The notes beneath the pieces were generated by a model. The model searched no databases and was not told the DNA's origin. It worked only from the letters and a program-made list of their open reading frames with translations. From Ulva prolifera (taxonomy: Eukaryota > Chlorophyta > Ulvophyceae > Ulvales > Ulvaceae), in NCBI GenBank assembly GCA_023078555.1, contig CM041196.1, positions 6,273,658-6,337,657 on the forward strand: a stretch of DNA of 64,000 bases. Reading direction: 5' to 3'. Below are positions 35,262-46,587 of this stretch, piece after piece. Positions within the stretch are counted from its first letter, which is position 1. Each line of letters opens with the position of its first letter. The translations under genes and the position numbers were made by a program.

Positions 35262-38136
35262 GCAGAGTGTAGGCTGTGCGGCCTCAAGGTGCAGCAGCTC
35301 TGGGCAGCTGTGTGTGGCGCAGCTCCGTGGCGGCCGGCACCTCGCACTGTGGTGACAGCGGCAGCGCCCCCCTGCATGCGTTACGTCGGCACGCAACCGT
35401 CGGCAAGGGAGTGCGCTCGGCAGGGGCCGGCGAGGCCTGGCAGCAGGCCGGCAGGTGCAGCAGCTGCGCCGGCCCGACACCAACTTGTCCGTGCGCTGTG
35501 GGCACATTGCAGAGAGTTCTCAAATCAGGGAGTCTCGCTGGTGCGGCCCCTGCACGACTGCAGCGCCCCTGCCACACGCCCGGGCCTCTCGGCCACCCCG
35601 GGCCCCCCCTTGCACGAGGTGTTTGCAGTCGCGGGCCTCACGGCCACTGACTGGTACGCCGATCGCCCTTGGGAGGGGTGAGCTACAGTCAGTTGGGGTC
35701 AGCAGGGGCGAGGCCCCGAGCCCTGCCGAAATCTCCTGCTTTTAGGAGAAGTGTCTACAGCTGTGCTGCCGATGAACTGTCTGCATTGCCGGCATTGGCT
35801 GCATGCTGCGCGCGCGCGCGCGTGCAGCCTCGGCAGCGCAGCAGGTCGGACAGGGGCTTCACTGTGTCCGAGTGGTAGGTGGGATGCTGGTGCGGTGTGA
35901 GGGACTTTGCTCTGGTAGCATTGGCCGGAGCTGCGGTGCGATCTTCAGGCATCGTCAGGGACGTGTGGGCAGTGCCCGGCGTGGCCGCAGTGCTGCGACC
36001 AAGCATGCAGGGCCGCGACGCGCGCAGCAGTGGTTGTAGCTGTACCCCCATAGCCAGGGCGCCTGAGCGCCGACAGCTTTACGCACTTGCACGATTGTAA
36101 GGTCCCCTGTGGCCACTCGGACACTCACGTCTGACTGGTTTGTACAGAAATTTTGATTTACTCAGCCGTATCCTGATATTTGTTTGTGCTGCTGTGTCTG
36201 TGCAAAGGCTGCACACTTTCAGGGCGAGCGGTTGGCGGAGTTCAACACATGTGCATGCCTGTCGCGGGAGGGGGGGGGGGGGGGGGGAGAGGGGGGGAGC
36301 CTTCGATGGCGCGGCTTGTGCTGCAGCGCCTGCGGCACCTTGTGCGGCAGGCGGGCGCGGCCCGAGGGTGGATGTGGGGTACCCACCGCAGCCGGCGCGG
36401 CGTGGGGGGGTGGCCGATGGATGCAGGATGGACGCAGGGGGCCTGCGCCGGACACCGTCGTGGCGTCACAGGAGGATGCAAGGGCGGCGGCGATGGCGGA
36501 TCTGCGCATGCATTGCTGGGCGACAGGCGGCAGCGGGCCGCGGTCGCGACCTTTGGCGCTGACAGCCCGTTCTCAGCCACGAAACCCATCGGCTGTTTCC
36601 AGTCCTGGCGGCAGTTATGAGGGCATCGTCTTAGTCAGCAAGAAATTGCCGGGGTGAATGTCTAGAGAGTGCACTGTATGCGTGTCTCCTGTGGACATCA
36701 TCACGGTAACATCCATTTGTCAACCATATATATAGACAAGCCTGCCACAACCACACGCGTCCTGCTTACTCCTGCTTACGGATCCTGCTTGCAAAGGCAA
36801 TACGGATCTCAGATCCGCGCAAATGTCCCCAGAGTGCCAACAATAGCCAGTCCCAATGTCGCCCCAAAATTTTACTAACACAAGACTCTGGCCTTTAGAT
36901 TTGGTACTCTCTTGAGGACTGCCGACCACAGTCACAGTCATGGTGTCAGAGTATCAGGTCAGCATTGTCCATGCGACTCATCTGTGGTCAATCTCATGAC
37001 TACGTACACCGACACAATTTCAGCACCTTCCTCACCGTATCTGAGCCTCGAGGCTGAGCATGTAAAGCCTGCTTCATCAACCTCTGCAAATCTCGTGCAC
37101 CCATACATGCGCTGCAAGTCTGTACACCTGCTGACGCTATTGCAGTCATGCAACATAAAGCATTTAATTGCATGCGTATGTAATTCGTATGCTATGGCAT
37201 AGCGCGATGCATATGCCCGTCTCGGAATTGCGGAAGTACTAGCTACAGCAGTGCTGTACAAAATATCTTTGTTGTCCCCGAGCTATCGGGACCACTCTGA
37301 TTTTCACATCGGAGCATCCGCTCTGTCTTTCAATCTGCTCGGCGTGTCGGGTGCATTTTTCTTTTGTGCGCGCGCGCGGGGTGAGAGGAGCTCCTCGCAT
37401 ACGCCGCGCATTTGCTCGTCGCGTACGATACACGGAAGAAACGCTGTCACATGCAACAACGGGAAAAGCAGAATTTCATATATGCTTGACCCTTACGCCA
37501 GCTCTAAGCGCTGTGCATCACACTCGACTTGCAAGCAGTTCAGTGCAGCGGTCCGCTTCAGCCTCCAGCTGGATCCAGCTCAGCCCTACCGGCACGTGCA
37601 CATGTCACATCATTATATGCAGAGCAGAACATTCTTGAATCACTCCAAAATTTCGCGCTCCGCGCAAATTGCTCGGACGGCGCGGGGCACTCCGGTGGAG
37701 CTCTTCGCAAACGCGCGGCTTGCGCCGCGCTTGTGCTCGTCGCGCACCGGAGCTGCGCGGAGTATCTCCGCGCCGTCCCAGCAAATTGCGCGGGATTTCC
37801 TCCAAAAAATTTTCGCCCGACTTTCGGCCCGACTGCAGAGCACTGAGTACTAGTGCCCGTTGCAAAATCTGATTTACAGCAAGTACAGCCGGGCTGCACA
37901 ACGTGAGCACGCGGCCGTACGGGCATATCAGCTAAATTTTAGGTTGACCATCGAGAAGCCAGAGAAAGGGGAGCACAGCTTCCGAAAGACGTGCACAGCG
38001 CATCCCCAGCCACCGCAGAGCAGGGGTAAACTTCCAAACACCGCGTGAGAAAGGCGGGGGCTCGATCCACGACGCGACGATGGCTGGAGCGGGTGGGTGA
38101 ACGGTGATGTGCAAATTTAAAGCGGGCCCCAATCTC
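35262..38136. other. 2.9-kb spacer, no supported gene
   Basis: This is the 3' flank of the hydrolase gene followed by low-information sequence. It has an 18-base G run at 36270-36287 and a GC-rich patch with CGCG strings at 37640-37850. A 200-codon plus frame (37251-37853) has no motif and unusual composition, and I do not support it. Confidence 0.45.
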
Positions 38137-38144
38137 ACAGAATT

Positions 38145-39760
38145 TTGAAAAGAGTGAGATGTTGGGCTATAGCTGCCCTTGTAGCACATGGCAGGCATTC
38201 CGTGTCGCTGAAATCTAGAAGCAACAGCTCTTGCGGTCGCGGCCGCTGTGGTGCCTCGCGAGTAGTGCTCTACATTGGGGGGGGGGGGGGGGGGGGATTT
38301 CTCCTGTCCTGGGCCAGCCACAAAACTAGGAAAGAACTGGAGGATGTTCTCGGTGATGAGCAATGGGAGTTGTCATCAGAACAAGTGGCAGCAATCTGCG
38401 AGTGTCTTGCTAATCTGCTTGAGGTCTTTGGGGAACCATGGAAAAGGTCCAAGCCGTGTATCTGAGGAATTCAGATACATTCAATTCATTCAGAGAACGG
38501 ATGAGACTAGAGATGAACGGCTTCGCCGCAGCTGACAGTACAGGGCCGGTGTGCCGTGTCCTCACCAAATGATGCAACAGATTTTGATTGCAACGGTTTG
38601 TCAGGAACACCTTGTTTCCTGCAGGGGTTCGGGCTCTTATGATTGTATGGTCTTGGACTCTGAAGGACGACACAACCCTCACAGACACCGGTATTGAGGC
38701 TGCAGGTCTACCACAACCAAAGCTTGACTTGGCTACAATTGACAGTATGGTTTCATGGCCACATGAGAACAGGGGCCTCCTCGCAGACAACAGCGAGGAG
38801 TCATGGTGCACCATTTGCCATTGTCCACATCACCGGCAGACCATATAAGAAACCACAACGCCAGCGGGACAAGACACTCCTCCACGTCAAACAACAGTTC
38901 ACCATGCTCAAGCTGTTCCAAGCATCCGGTGAGTTATCCTCTTCCGGGCTCCAGTTTTTCCAGAGGTACCACAAACTTCTTATTTGGAAAGTTCCCATCC
39001 CAGACTATGAGCCAGCGACTGAACAGTGTCCTGAGGACGATGCCACGGAGGCTGAAGACAGCCCTGTGATGGAGGACCAGGCCACCGCTGCAGACAATCA
39101 TACAGATGTTCGTGTCGCAATACCTCGTCGAGGGTACCTGAATGTGGCAGGGGTGTTCATGCTCAATCAGATCGTACCCTTCATGGTATGCCCAGCTCGA
39201 CGCATCTACCAACAGTGACATCACAGCACCAATGCAGCACCAAAGTGGGCCTTGCGCAGACCCACAGAGACCATTGTGTAGGAGGTCTTGTTCAACACGC
39301 ATGGCGTCCCGCCCCCCACCAACTTTGCAGCCTTTGTGGATGCCGTCACCTCAGTCGTTCCAGTGAAACAGGTGCAAGATGAGCAGCATGAAGCAGATGA
39401 GGATGACGCCGTTGTACCATCAGAAGATGAGTTCCAATCAGACAATGAGGCTGCTACGCGTCTTGTCAAACTACCTCACGCGAAGGGTGAACATGACAGG
39501 GCTGAACGCCTGCGCAAGAGAACATCAGCTCCCAAGCGTGCGGGAGGTCAGGTTGCATCCACATCTGGCTCAGTGCCAAGCAGCGAACCCCTCGACTGCA
39601 GAGCATATCCAGACAGTGGTCGAGACAGACGCACCCCACGGTGAAGTCACCGTTGCAGTTGACATGGATGTACCGGTACGCATACCAGCTTTCCAGATCT
39701 TTCCAGTACGAACGGATGACCAGTTTTGCAGTGACACCTTCATGTTAGCATGTGTGTAGG
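38145..39760 (+). pseudogene. Frameshifted unrecognised coding relic
   Basis: Protein-like segments follow one another on the plus strand but in different frames and broken by stops. One lies at 38310-38462 (KELEDVLGDEQWELSSEQVA). The next is at 38470-38570 (FRERMRLEMNGFAAADS, then a stop). A third is at 38600-38800 (LFPAGVRALMIVWSWTLKDD), which shifts frame near 38800 into a run up to 39218 (GELSSSGLQFFQRYHKLL). An acidic stretch follows at 39288-39644. Composition is even and protein-like, yet no single frame or plausible set of introns joins all parts. I do not recognise the family. A decayed mobile-element or multicopy gene is a reasonable guess, not a finding. A 20-base G run sits just upstream at 38277-38296. 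Confidence 0.35.
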
Positions 39761-42700
39761 CCCCAAAACAGGGCCACGGCCAGACGTCGGGACAGGGGCT
39801 CCCATTACCTGCCCCAGAAGCTGCAGGTTCAGCCAAACGCCCAGCTCGGAGCCAGAGGAAGTGCCAGTCTGCTTACCGGAAGAAGTCGCGCATTTGACTT
39901 GGTGAGAGCTGCCTTATCCACATGTCTGCCTGTGTGACTGCAGGCCTCAGTTCATCAAAGGCCTGGCCATGCCACCTTCTGTGATGGCTGTGGTTTTTGG
40001 TTTTGCATGTATGGCATCTTGTCAATTGCAGTGTGCAAGTGGATTATGCAGTAGATTCATGTGTGCAGGCCACTCGATTATGGGCATGGGAATGGGTCTA
40101 TGCGAGAGTGGGCCGCTACCGGAGGTACTGACTTGTGGTGGTCGGTGCTGTGAAGTGCTGCACCACAGGGCCGTAGGCAGCAGCAGTGGGGTGTGGATAG
40201 GCCAGCGGGCCAGGATGGGTTGTGAGGGCCAATTGTAACCCATTTGCATGTCTACGGTTGTTGATAATGACTTTTTGTGGCAGTGTATCAGTGATTTGGT
40301 ATATGGCACAGCGCAGTACACTGTTTTGCACACCCTGGTTGCGCACCCGCTAAAAGGTCGCGCGCCTTCCATGGTGCACCCGGAGGGTGAGCCACAAAAA
40401 AGGGCGTGAGCAACTAAGATGGGTGCGTAATACGGGGGTGAGCAAGACGCCAACGCTTCGCATTGGACGCATACACTGCTGCAAATATCGAGCAGGCGCA
40501 GTTGCAGATCGTATGCTTAAACGTGCGTATGATGTGGAGCAATTGTTGCCAATACACACTGTCGCCAGGCAGGTGTGCCCGGCGACGTACCCAAATCACT
40601 GCTTTGAGGCTGGTAATCACGCAGACTGGAAACACATGACCACACAGGATAATTAAATAGCCTGCGTAGTCGTTTTGCAGTCCGGCGCACATTGCTGCGC
40701 GCAGCAGACTCGAAATGGGTGCCGCGACCGCAAGTGATGACAACTCAACCAAGTACCATGATAACAGGCACAAAATCACAAGCATGACAGTTGTGGAACA
40801 TACTTTACGAAACTGTGCGATCTTACGGCAAGTCTGATGATCCTTGCCACCCTCCCCGCCCTTCCCGGAAGCAGCTGAGCCGCACACCGCATTCTCCTTG
40901 CTGATGTTTCGAGCCCGATCCCAGCCCAGAGATACACCAGATGTTGAAAGACAACATCTAATCCAGTGCATAGCGTGGCAGATCGCAGCATACGCAGAAT
41001 AATTGCTACATACGAGCATGTCTGCACCGAGCTGCGGCATGACACAGGAGCCCATTGGCACAGGCATAGACATGTTACGGGACAGCAAACGACACAATGT
41101 ACATGTCAATCGAGTAAACAAGTCATATCGACCTCCGGGCGGTGTCTAGTGTCTACCGCGCCAGCGACACGGGGCCTCGCAAAAGGCAACACTCTCAAGC
41201 CCACGTACGCCAGACGGCCCCGATCACGTCGTTACGTATCATTGGCGCGCAGCAGAGCAACAATGTAACATTTTTGTCCATTGAAAGTGCATCGGGAGAG
41301 TGGTTTGTGCCAAGCGCGGGCCCAACCAGCCCGATTCGCCATGATACCTCCCATGCAAGGACACTCGCAGAGGAGCCAAAATGCGTCCGATCTTGCCCAG
41401 AACGATGAGGCTCACTTCAGCACAATGTGAACTACCTTACAGACTGTTCAGAGCAGCTTTTGGAGCCGTTTCGACGATTTATTACATCGCGAATCCGTGG
41501 CTCACCCAAGTTGCTCACCCACGGGTGAGCAACCCTCTCGTTGCTGCTGTGTCACACGTGTCGGGGGTTTATTGAGTCTTGCACAAGTGCACGATCAGGC
41601 ATCACATTGGAGAGGCAGGAGCAGGTGGGACTGCTTGTCAAGAGGTCTGGCAATTCGGGGCAGCGAGCAGCGAGCTGCTATACGTCTCACATATGTGCTG
41701 CCGGCCATGCATGCTGCAAGTCTTGGGCGCCCTCCCCAATGCACTGACAATGGGCCATTTGGAGGGCCATCAGTACTGGCATTGCACACATGTGTGCACC
41801 CGCAGGCCATGAGAAAGATAGCACAGCCTCAAAATTATCACTGAATGATATTGGAACGGGCGAAGCATATCAACTGTTGCGCAGCTGCTCTAGCTCCGTT
41901 TCTCGATGGTAAGCATGCAATGTAGCCGATATGGAGTCATATGCATGGTTCAAAAACAGCCACGTCCACCACGAAGTTCACTCTCCGCGGAGCTCCGTAG
42001 CATGCATTTGTACGCTACATGTGTATCATGCATACGCAGAGGGCGTGACTGCAGACCCGCTCAAGCCCGTCAGGCTGTCGCCATGCGGCAGAAAATATAT
42101 TTCCTGTCATATTCTCCAGAGATGGCTTGAGTTCTGGAAGTCTATGGTGCAGGCTTCCATCCCATGAGGACAAGTTGTTTCCTCATGCATACGAGGACGC
42201 ATGATCGGTCATGTTAACGGGACAGTAGTGGCTGTGCATAGAACCGCGGCTTCGCGACAACACCTCCGCCACCCTAGACGGTCTTCTCCACGCTGCCGGC
42301 TTCCTCGCCATCTGGCTCGACGCGTCGCATCTCGGCTATTCAATTGCGCACACGCGCAGAGCAATACTGGCCTTCCACCCTGGCATCCTGGAGGATGACT
42401 TCTACGCGGGCAGGGATCTGTTTCTGCGCCTCTTAATGGCTGTGTGATGTAGTGGCTGTGTGTCTCTCATGCAGCTGTTTTGTAGTCTACTGTGATTGTC
42501 TGTCATTGTCACTGATAAGTTTGTTGTGTTTGGCTGTCCTCCTGACACGGACATAGCCATCTAGGCTTTTCTTTCTTTTCCTGCGTTTTTTGGACAATTG
42601 GCCTAAATTGTCGTGCGGCTGCTTCCGCACGAGCTGGAGGTGCTGCGGAGGTGCATTTGCGTGCCTCTGCATGCATTGCCCACATTTGCGGGCGGCGTGA

Positions 42701-43257
42701 TGTGCCTTATCTCGTTATCTTATCTCGTGTCGGTTTTTCTGGGTTCTGGACTTTTCTTCCAGTCTCAGTCAGTCTCGCTCTAGAGGACTGAATATTAGGG
42801 AATTTGCGAGCTGGTTCGGTGTTGGTTGCTTGACTCACGTAGGTGTCTGATGAGGCCCTTTGGCAAGGCCGAAACATGTTATGCCGGTCCGTGATGTTCA
42901 TGTAATACAGCATCAACCAGTGAACTTTCTACCTCAGTTAGTACATAGAACCAGCTTCGCGCAGAATGCAAGGCGGCCGCTGCCACGTCACGTACGCGAT
43001 CTCACCCAGCGTCATCATTATCATGTGATGCTCGGCAATTGTTCGATCCTTGATTATACGCGTAGCTCCGCGGAGCTCCGGCGCGGAAAAACCGTGATTT
43101 CACACCTAATTCGAAGCAGCCAACGCCGGCTCGAATGCACCGACCTGACACTCGAGAATCACAGGCCAGTGTCTATATTCAGCCACTTCACTGCCTACAC
43201 CAACTTTCTGTTGAATTGGCGTTTCAGAGATCCAGACGGCGACTCAAGAGTTGAATC
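39761..43257. other. 3.5-kb spacer upstream of the first propeller gene
   Basis: No supported gene. Frames are short and antisense-overlapping. The perfect palindrome AGCTCCGCGGAGCT occurs at about 41985 and 43064. The right end is the 5' flank of the propeller gene. I see no RNA gene. Confidence 0.45.
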
Positions 43258-46200
43258 ATGTACAAGGCTAAGCGGGTACTGTTGTCCACCGCGGCATGCG
43301 CTGCCGTGCTCTTGGCGAGCTGCTGCGCTATGGCTATGCCGGTACACAATTTCAGCGGTTTCATGATGGTTGCTAACCGTGGTGAGGGCACGGTCTCGTT
43401 CATCGACCCGGAATCACTGGAGGTGACAACCACGTTCACCATGCCTGACGACGGCGAGCCGATGTACATCGCCTACGATTACTCCAGAAGGTCACGTATT
43501 CTGGTGGCAGATCGAGCGAATAGCAGGCTCGTGGTCGCACAGCTGAAGGGCGACGAAGTGAGCCTGATTGGCCGAGGCAAGCGCTTCATTCCGCTGCCCG
43601 AGGGTGCCTTCCACACCATGAGCACCCAGTTCTTCGTCAACGATGTACGTCTCCACTCGCTCATGATATGTTTCAGCAGCTCGATACGTCGATATGGCCG
43701 CGGCTCCCCTGGCTGAGCATTGGCTACCTCTACAGTAGCTCAAGCTCTATGCGCATGCTGTCATTGCATCGACATGCCAACGTCTTGGGGATGGTGTCTG
43801 GACTGGTCCAGACAGGTACCGATGCCAACGGTTTCGTTCCGGAACACCTGCACTGCGGGTCCCTTTTTGTTTTTTTTTTTTTGTGTGTGAGTGTATGTTG
43901 ATGTTGATTCATGTGATTCGGTTTCAGTGTTTGTTTTCTCCCCTTCACTCTTTTGTAAAGCATCAGCTATGTTTTTTTTTTAACCATGATTGGTCGTCGA
44001 CTTGCGCGCGCAACTGGTGGTACTGTGATAGGTGACGGCACCTCAAACCCAAACCATGTGATCATTGAGGGTATCACAAAGTCGCTTTGATGCAATGTGT
44101 GTGGGGTAGGCCGCACGAGCGATGCGGGGTCCCGGTAGTGTATGCATGGGCTGCGGCCAGGACGCCGTGCCCAGATGGTGCACCGTCGCAAGCCCGAGAG
44201 CCACCGCTTCAAAGCTGGCGTCCTGTTTTTGAGCTGCTTGCACGCTTGCCGAGGCCTGTCCGTAATTCGGTGGCTCACGTTGCCGCCTTGCTTGTGACGT
44301 ACCGGGCTTGAAGAAGCTCTATAGAGCTTATATATGCACTGACGCACCGGACTTTTTGGGGTCTGTGGGCGGAGCTGGTGAGGCGGAGTGGCGCTGTGTG
44401 TTACAAGGATAAAGCCGGAGGGGCAGGTGGCACCGCCAGGACAACGAGGAAGCACACGAAGAATGCAAAGCACACGTGCCAGGAGAGCAACAGCCACCTC
44501 GAATCCGCCCACACTCAGGGCCATGGCACAACAATCGCCCGCACACGGCACCCCGCCACAGCCCGACCGGAACCCATCGAACGCGCACCCACACACCCCC
44601 ACACCACACCCACCCCGACACCCGCGTCCCCGCTCAATCCCCCACCACACGCACCCCCACGCCCGCATACAACACCACCCCACCGCCCGCGTGGCTGCGG
44701 CGTCCCAAGCTGGCAGCCCGGCCGGCGCTGGCGCCGGCCCCATGCGCAAGCCGCCGGGGGGGTTCGCCCCCCCAGCCCCCCTAACCCCCACGCAACTCCC
44801 CAACCGCACCTGCCCCCCGCTGCAATCCCGCACCCGACCAGTTTGCCGAATAGACAGTGGCGTGTGCGTGATGCCGTATGTCTCACTGGCAATGTGCATA
44901 CGTCCACAGCTGGTCGCATGCGGCGACGGAACTGCAGCAGCAGACACAGCAAAGGGCTGAGTCAGCACTGAAAGAAACATAGTTTTAAAGCAAGCGTCAG
45001 CAGTGGAGGCTGAGATGGTGTGCTGTGACAGCATGCGGTGGATGTGGGTGCAGCTGTCCCGTGCAGGCCATGCATATGCTAGCATATGGTTTCAGTGTTT
45101 GTTTTCTCCCGTTCACTCTTCAGAAAGCTTTTGTAAATAATGCTAGCATATGGTCAGTTTGAATGCCGCATGTGCGGTGCAGCTGTCAAGCAAGACACAC
45201 CCCAGATGCATTGCAAAAGAGTGAAGGGAGGAAGACAAGCACCACAAAAGAGTCTCAGCCGAGACAGCAGCGACACACACACCCCAAATCGTTTCACAGA
45301 TGACGCATGCAGTCCCGATAAGCTTGCACTGGGGTCACCAGAGTTCCGGAAGTGTTCGTCAGCGACGAGTACACGGGGTTCGGAAGTGATAGTGATGTCA
45401 CAGGTCAGCGAACGGGCACAGATGAACACAGCAAAAGAATGTCTTCCGAACAGTGATGTTTGACGTGTGCGCATTTGCCGTGCAGCCGGAGACTTTCGAT
45501 TCTATCCGCCCCGTGGCAGTCACATCCTCGGATATCGACAACGTCACCACCATCCACGACCTCGCGTCGCTGCGCCTCGTTGACACGCTGCCGCTGCCGC
45601 CGCTCGTCATGGAACTGGGCGGCAAGCCGCACGACCTGACCATCAGCGGCTTCTTCGCCTTCGTAACCTACCTCGGCACCTCGGACGGCAAAGGCTACGT
45701 CGCCAGCTACATTCGCGCCCGTGGCCACTACCGATTCTTCAGGCTCCTCGAGACCGCCGCTGACCCCCACGTGAGCCCCTCTCCCCCCCTCGTGATGGCG
45801 CTGTACACACCTCCGTCCACATGGCGTGAGGTGACCGGGTGTCGTTGTGTGCGAAATGCCGTTGCTGCCTTGTGTCTTCGGTGTCCCTAATCTTGTCATG
45901 TGCGCGGACTCGCGACTCTGTGGTGCAGGTGCATAAGTAGCACAGCAGCATGACACGCCGCTGCACTTGCGCTGCAATACATGTACTCACACGGCATCCC
46001 CGGCCATCATCAGTCCAGGCACGCGCTTGAACTCCACCGCTGCAATGCAGGTGGCCATCCGCGATGGCACGGAGCTCGTGATTGCGGCACAGGGCCCCTC
46101 CGACGGCGATGGCGAGGTGCTGTTCGTGCGCGCCCCTGAGCTCACCGTCCTCAAGCGCCACGTCCAGCCCTCCCCCCACGGCACCTCCATCTCTTTCGAT

Positions 46201-46515
46201 GCCTCAACCCTCTACGTCACCAACATCGCCGAGGGCGGAGCAAACGCGGTCATCACATATGATATGACCACCCGCGAGGAGCTGCCCGGCTGCGCGGCAC
46301 TCACCACGAGCGAACCGGTGCCGCACAACCCCGCCGCGACACTGGACCAGGGGAAGCTGTTCATCACGCACAGTGGCGCGGAGGCGACGGTGACGAGCGT
46401 GTTTGACATCGATGAGAGTGGCTGCCCCGTGCAGAGCAGCGAGGTGCTCATCACTACCGGCCTCAATCCCTTCGGCATCTGTGTCGTCACGGACACGGTG
46501 GACCGAATGAAGTAG
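43258..46515 (+). CDS. Secreted YncE/lactonase-like beta-propeller protein 1 (3 exons)
   Basis: Exons 43258-43644, 45486-45770 and 46051-46515 join in phase 0 to give 378 aa. Residues 1-27 are a classic signal peptide (Lys/Arg, then LLSTAACAAVLLASCCAMA), so the protein should be secreted or lumenal. The rest has propeller-blade signatures: VANRGEGTVSFIDPESLEV, GEPMYIAYDYSRRSRILVAD, ELGGKPHDLTISGFFAFVTY, HGTSISFDASTLYVTNIAEG and QGKLFITHSGAEATVTSVFD. These resemble YncE-type and lactonase-type seven-bladed propellers. The family often binds or senses small ligands, but no catalytic residue can be named. Intron 1 is unusually long (1841 bp) and contains two short retroposon-like inserts. A third such insert starts right after the stop codon and duplicates the last codons. 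A tandem paralogue follows 1.4 kb downstream. Confidence 0.85.
43865..43991 (+). mobile_element. Short retroposon-like element, copy 2
   Basis: Homologous to the insert at 17606-17683 for about 75 bp: GTGTGAGTGTATGTTG, TGATTCGGTTTCAGTG, TTTGTTTTCTCC, TTCACTCTTTTGTAA. It lies in intron 1 of propeller gene 1 in the gene's sense. Poly-T runs (TG plus 10-14 T) border both sides (43868-43882 and 43970-43981) and may be the target duplication, though low complexity makes this uncertain. Confidence 0.55.
44560..44830. repeat. C-rich low-complexity block in intron 1 of propeller gene 1
   Basis: The stretch is dominated by CCCACAC, CCCCAC and CACCCC strings on the plus strand, giving G-rich runs on the other strand. 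It is probably a simple repeat; G-quadruplex potential is possible. A 372-codon antisense frame crosses it but is a by-product of the composition. Confidence 0.5.
45076..45154 (+). mobile_element. Short retroposon-like element, copy 3 (5'-truncated, 15-bp target duplication)
   Basis: A 49-bp insert (45091-45139) starts TTCAGTGTTTGTTTTCTCCC and ends CTTTTGTAAATA. It is flanked by ATGCTAGCATATGGT at 45076-45090 and 45140-45154. It lacks the first half of the element seen at 17606-17683. It lies in intron 1 of propeller gene 1, sense orientation. Confidence 0.7.
45213..45247 (-). repeat. Degenerate antisense copy of the same short element
   Basis: The minus strand reads GGTGCTTGTCTTCCTCCC then TTCACTCTTTTGCAA, a diverged match to the 3' half of the element. 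No target duplication is evident. It lies in intron 1 of propeller gene 1. Confidence 0.4.
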
Positions 46516-46587
46516 CTCGGATGAGATTCGGTTCTGTTTTTTTTTCCTCCCGTTCACTCTTTTGTAACCACCGAATGAAGTAGCTCG
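46502..46587 (+). mobile_element. Short retroposon-like element, copy 4 (18-bp target duplication covering a stop codon)
   Basis: A 50-bp insert (46520-46569) contains GATTCGGTTCTG, a T run and CTCCCGTTCACTCTTTTGTAA. ACCGAATGAAGTAGCTCG flanks it at 46502-46519 and again at 46570-46587. The left copy is the end of propeller gene 1 (Arg-Met-Lys-stop plus 4 bases), so the insertion lies four bases after the stop codon and duplicated it. Confidence 0.8.

Noticed and set aside
37251-37853. 200-codon plus frame
   Set aside because: There is no motif, the frame crosses CGCG-rich repeats, and no conserved structure or partner exons were found.
43967-45085. 372-codon minus-strand frame
   Set aside because: It lies wholly in intron 1 of propeller gene 1, crosses a C-rich low-complexity block and has no recognisable motif.
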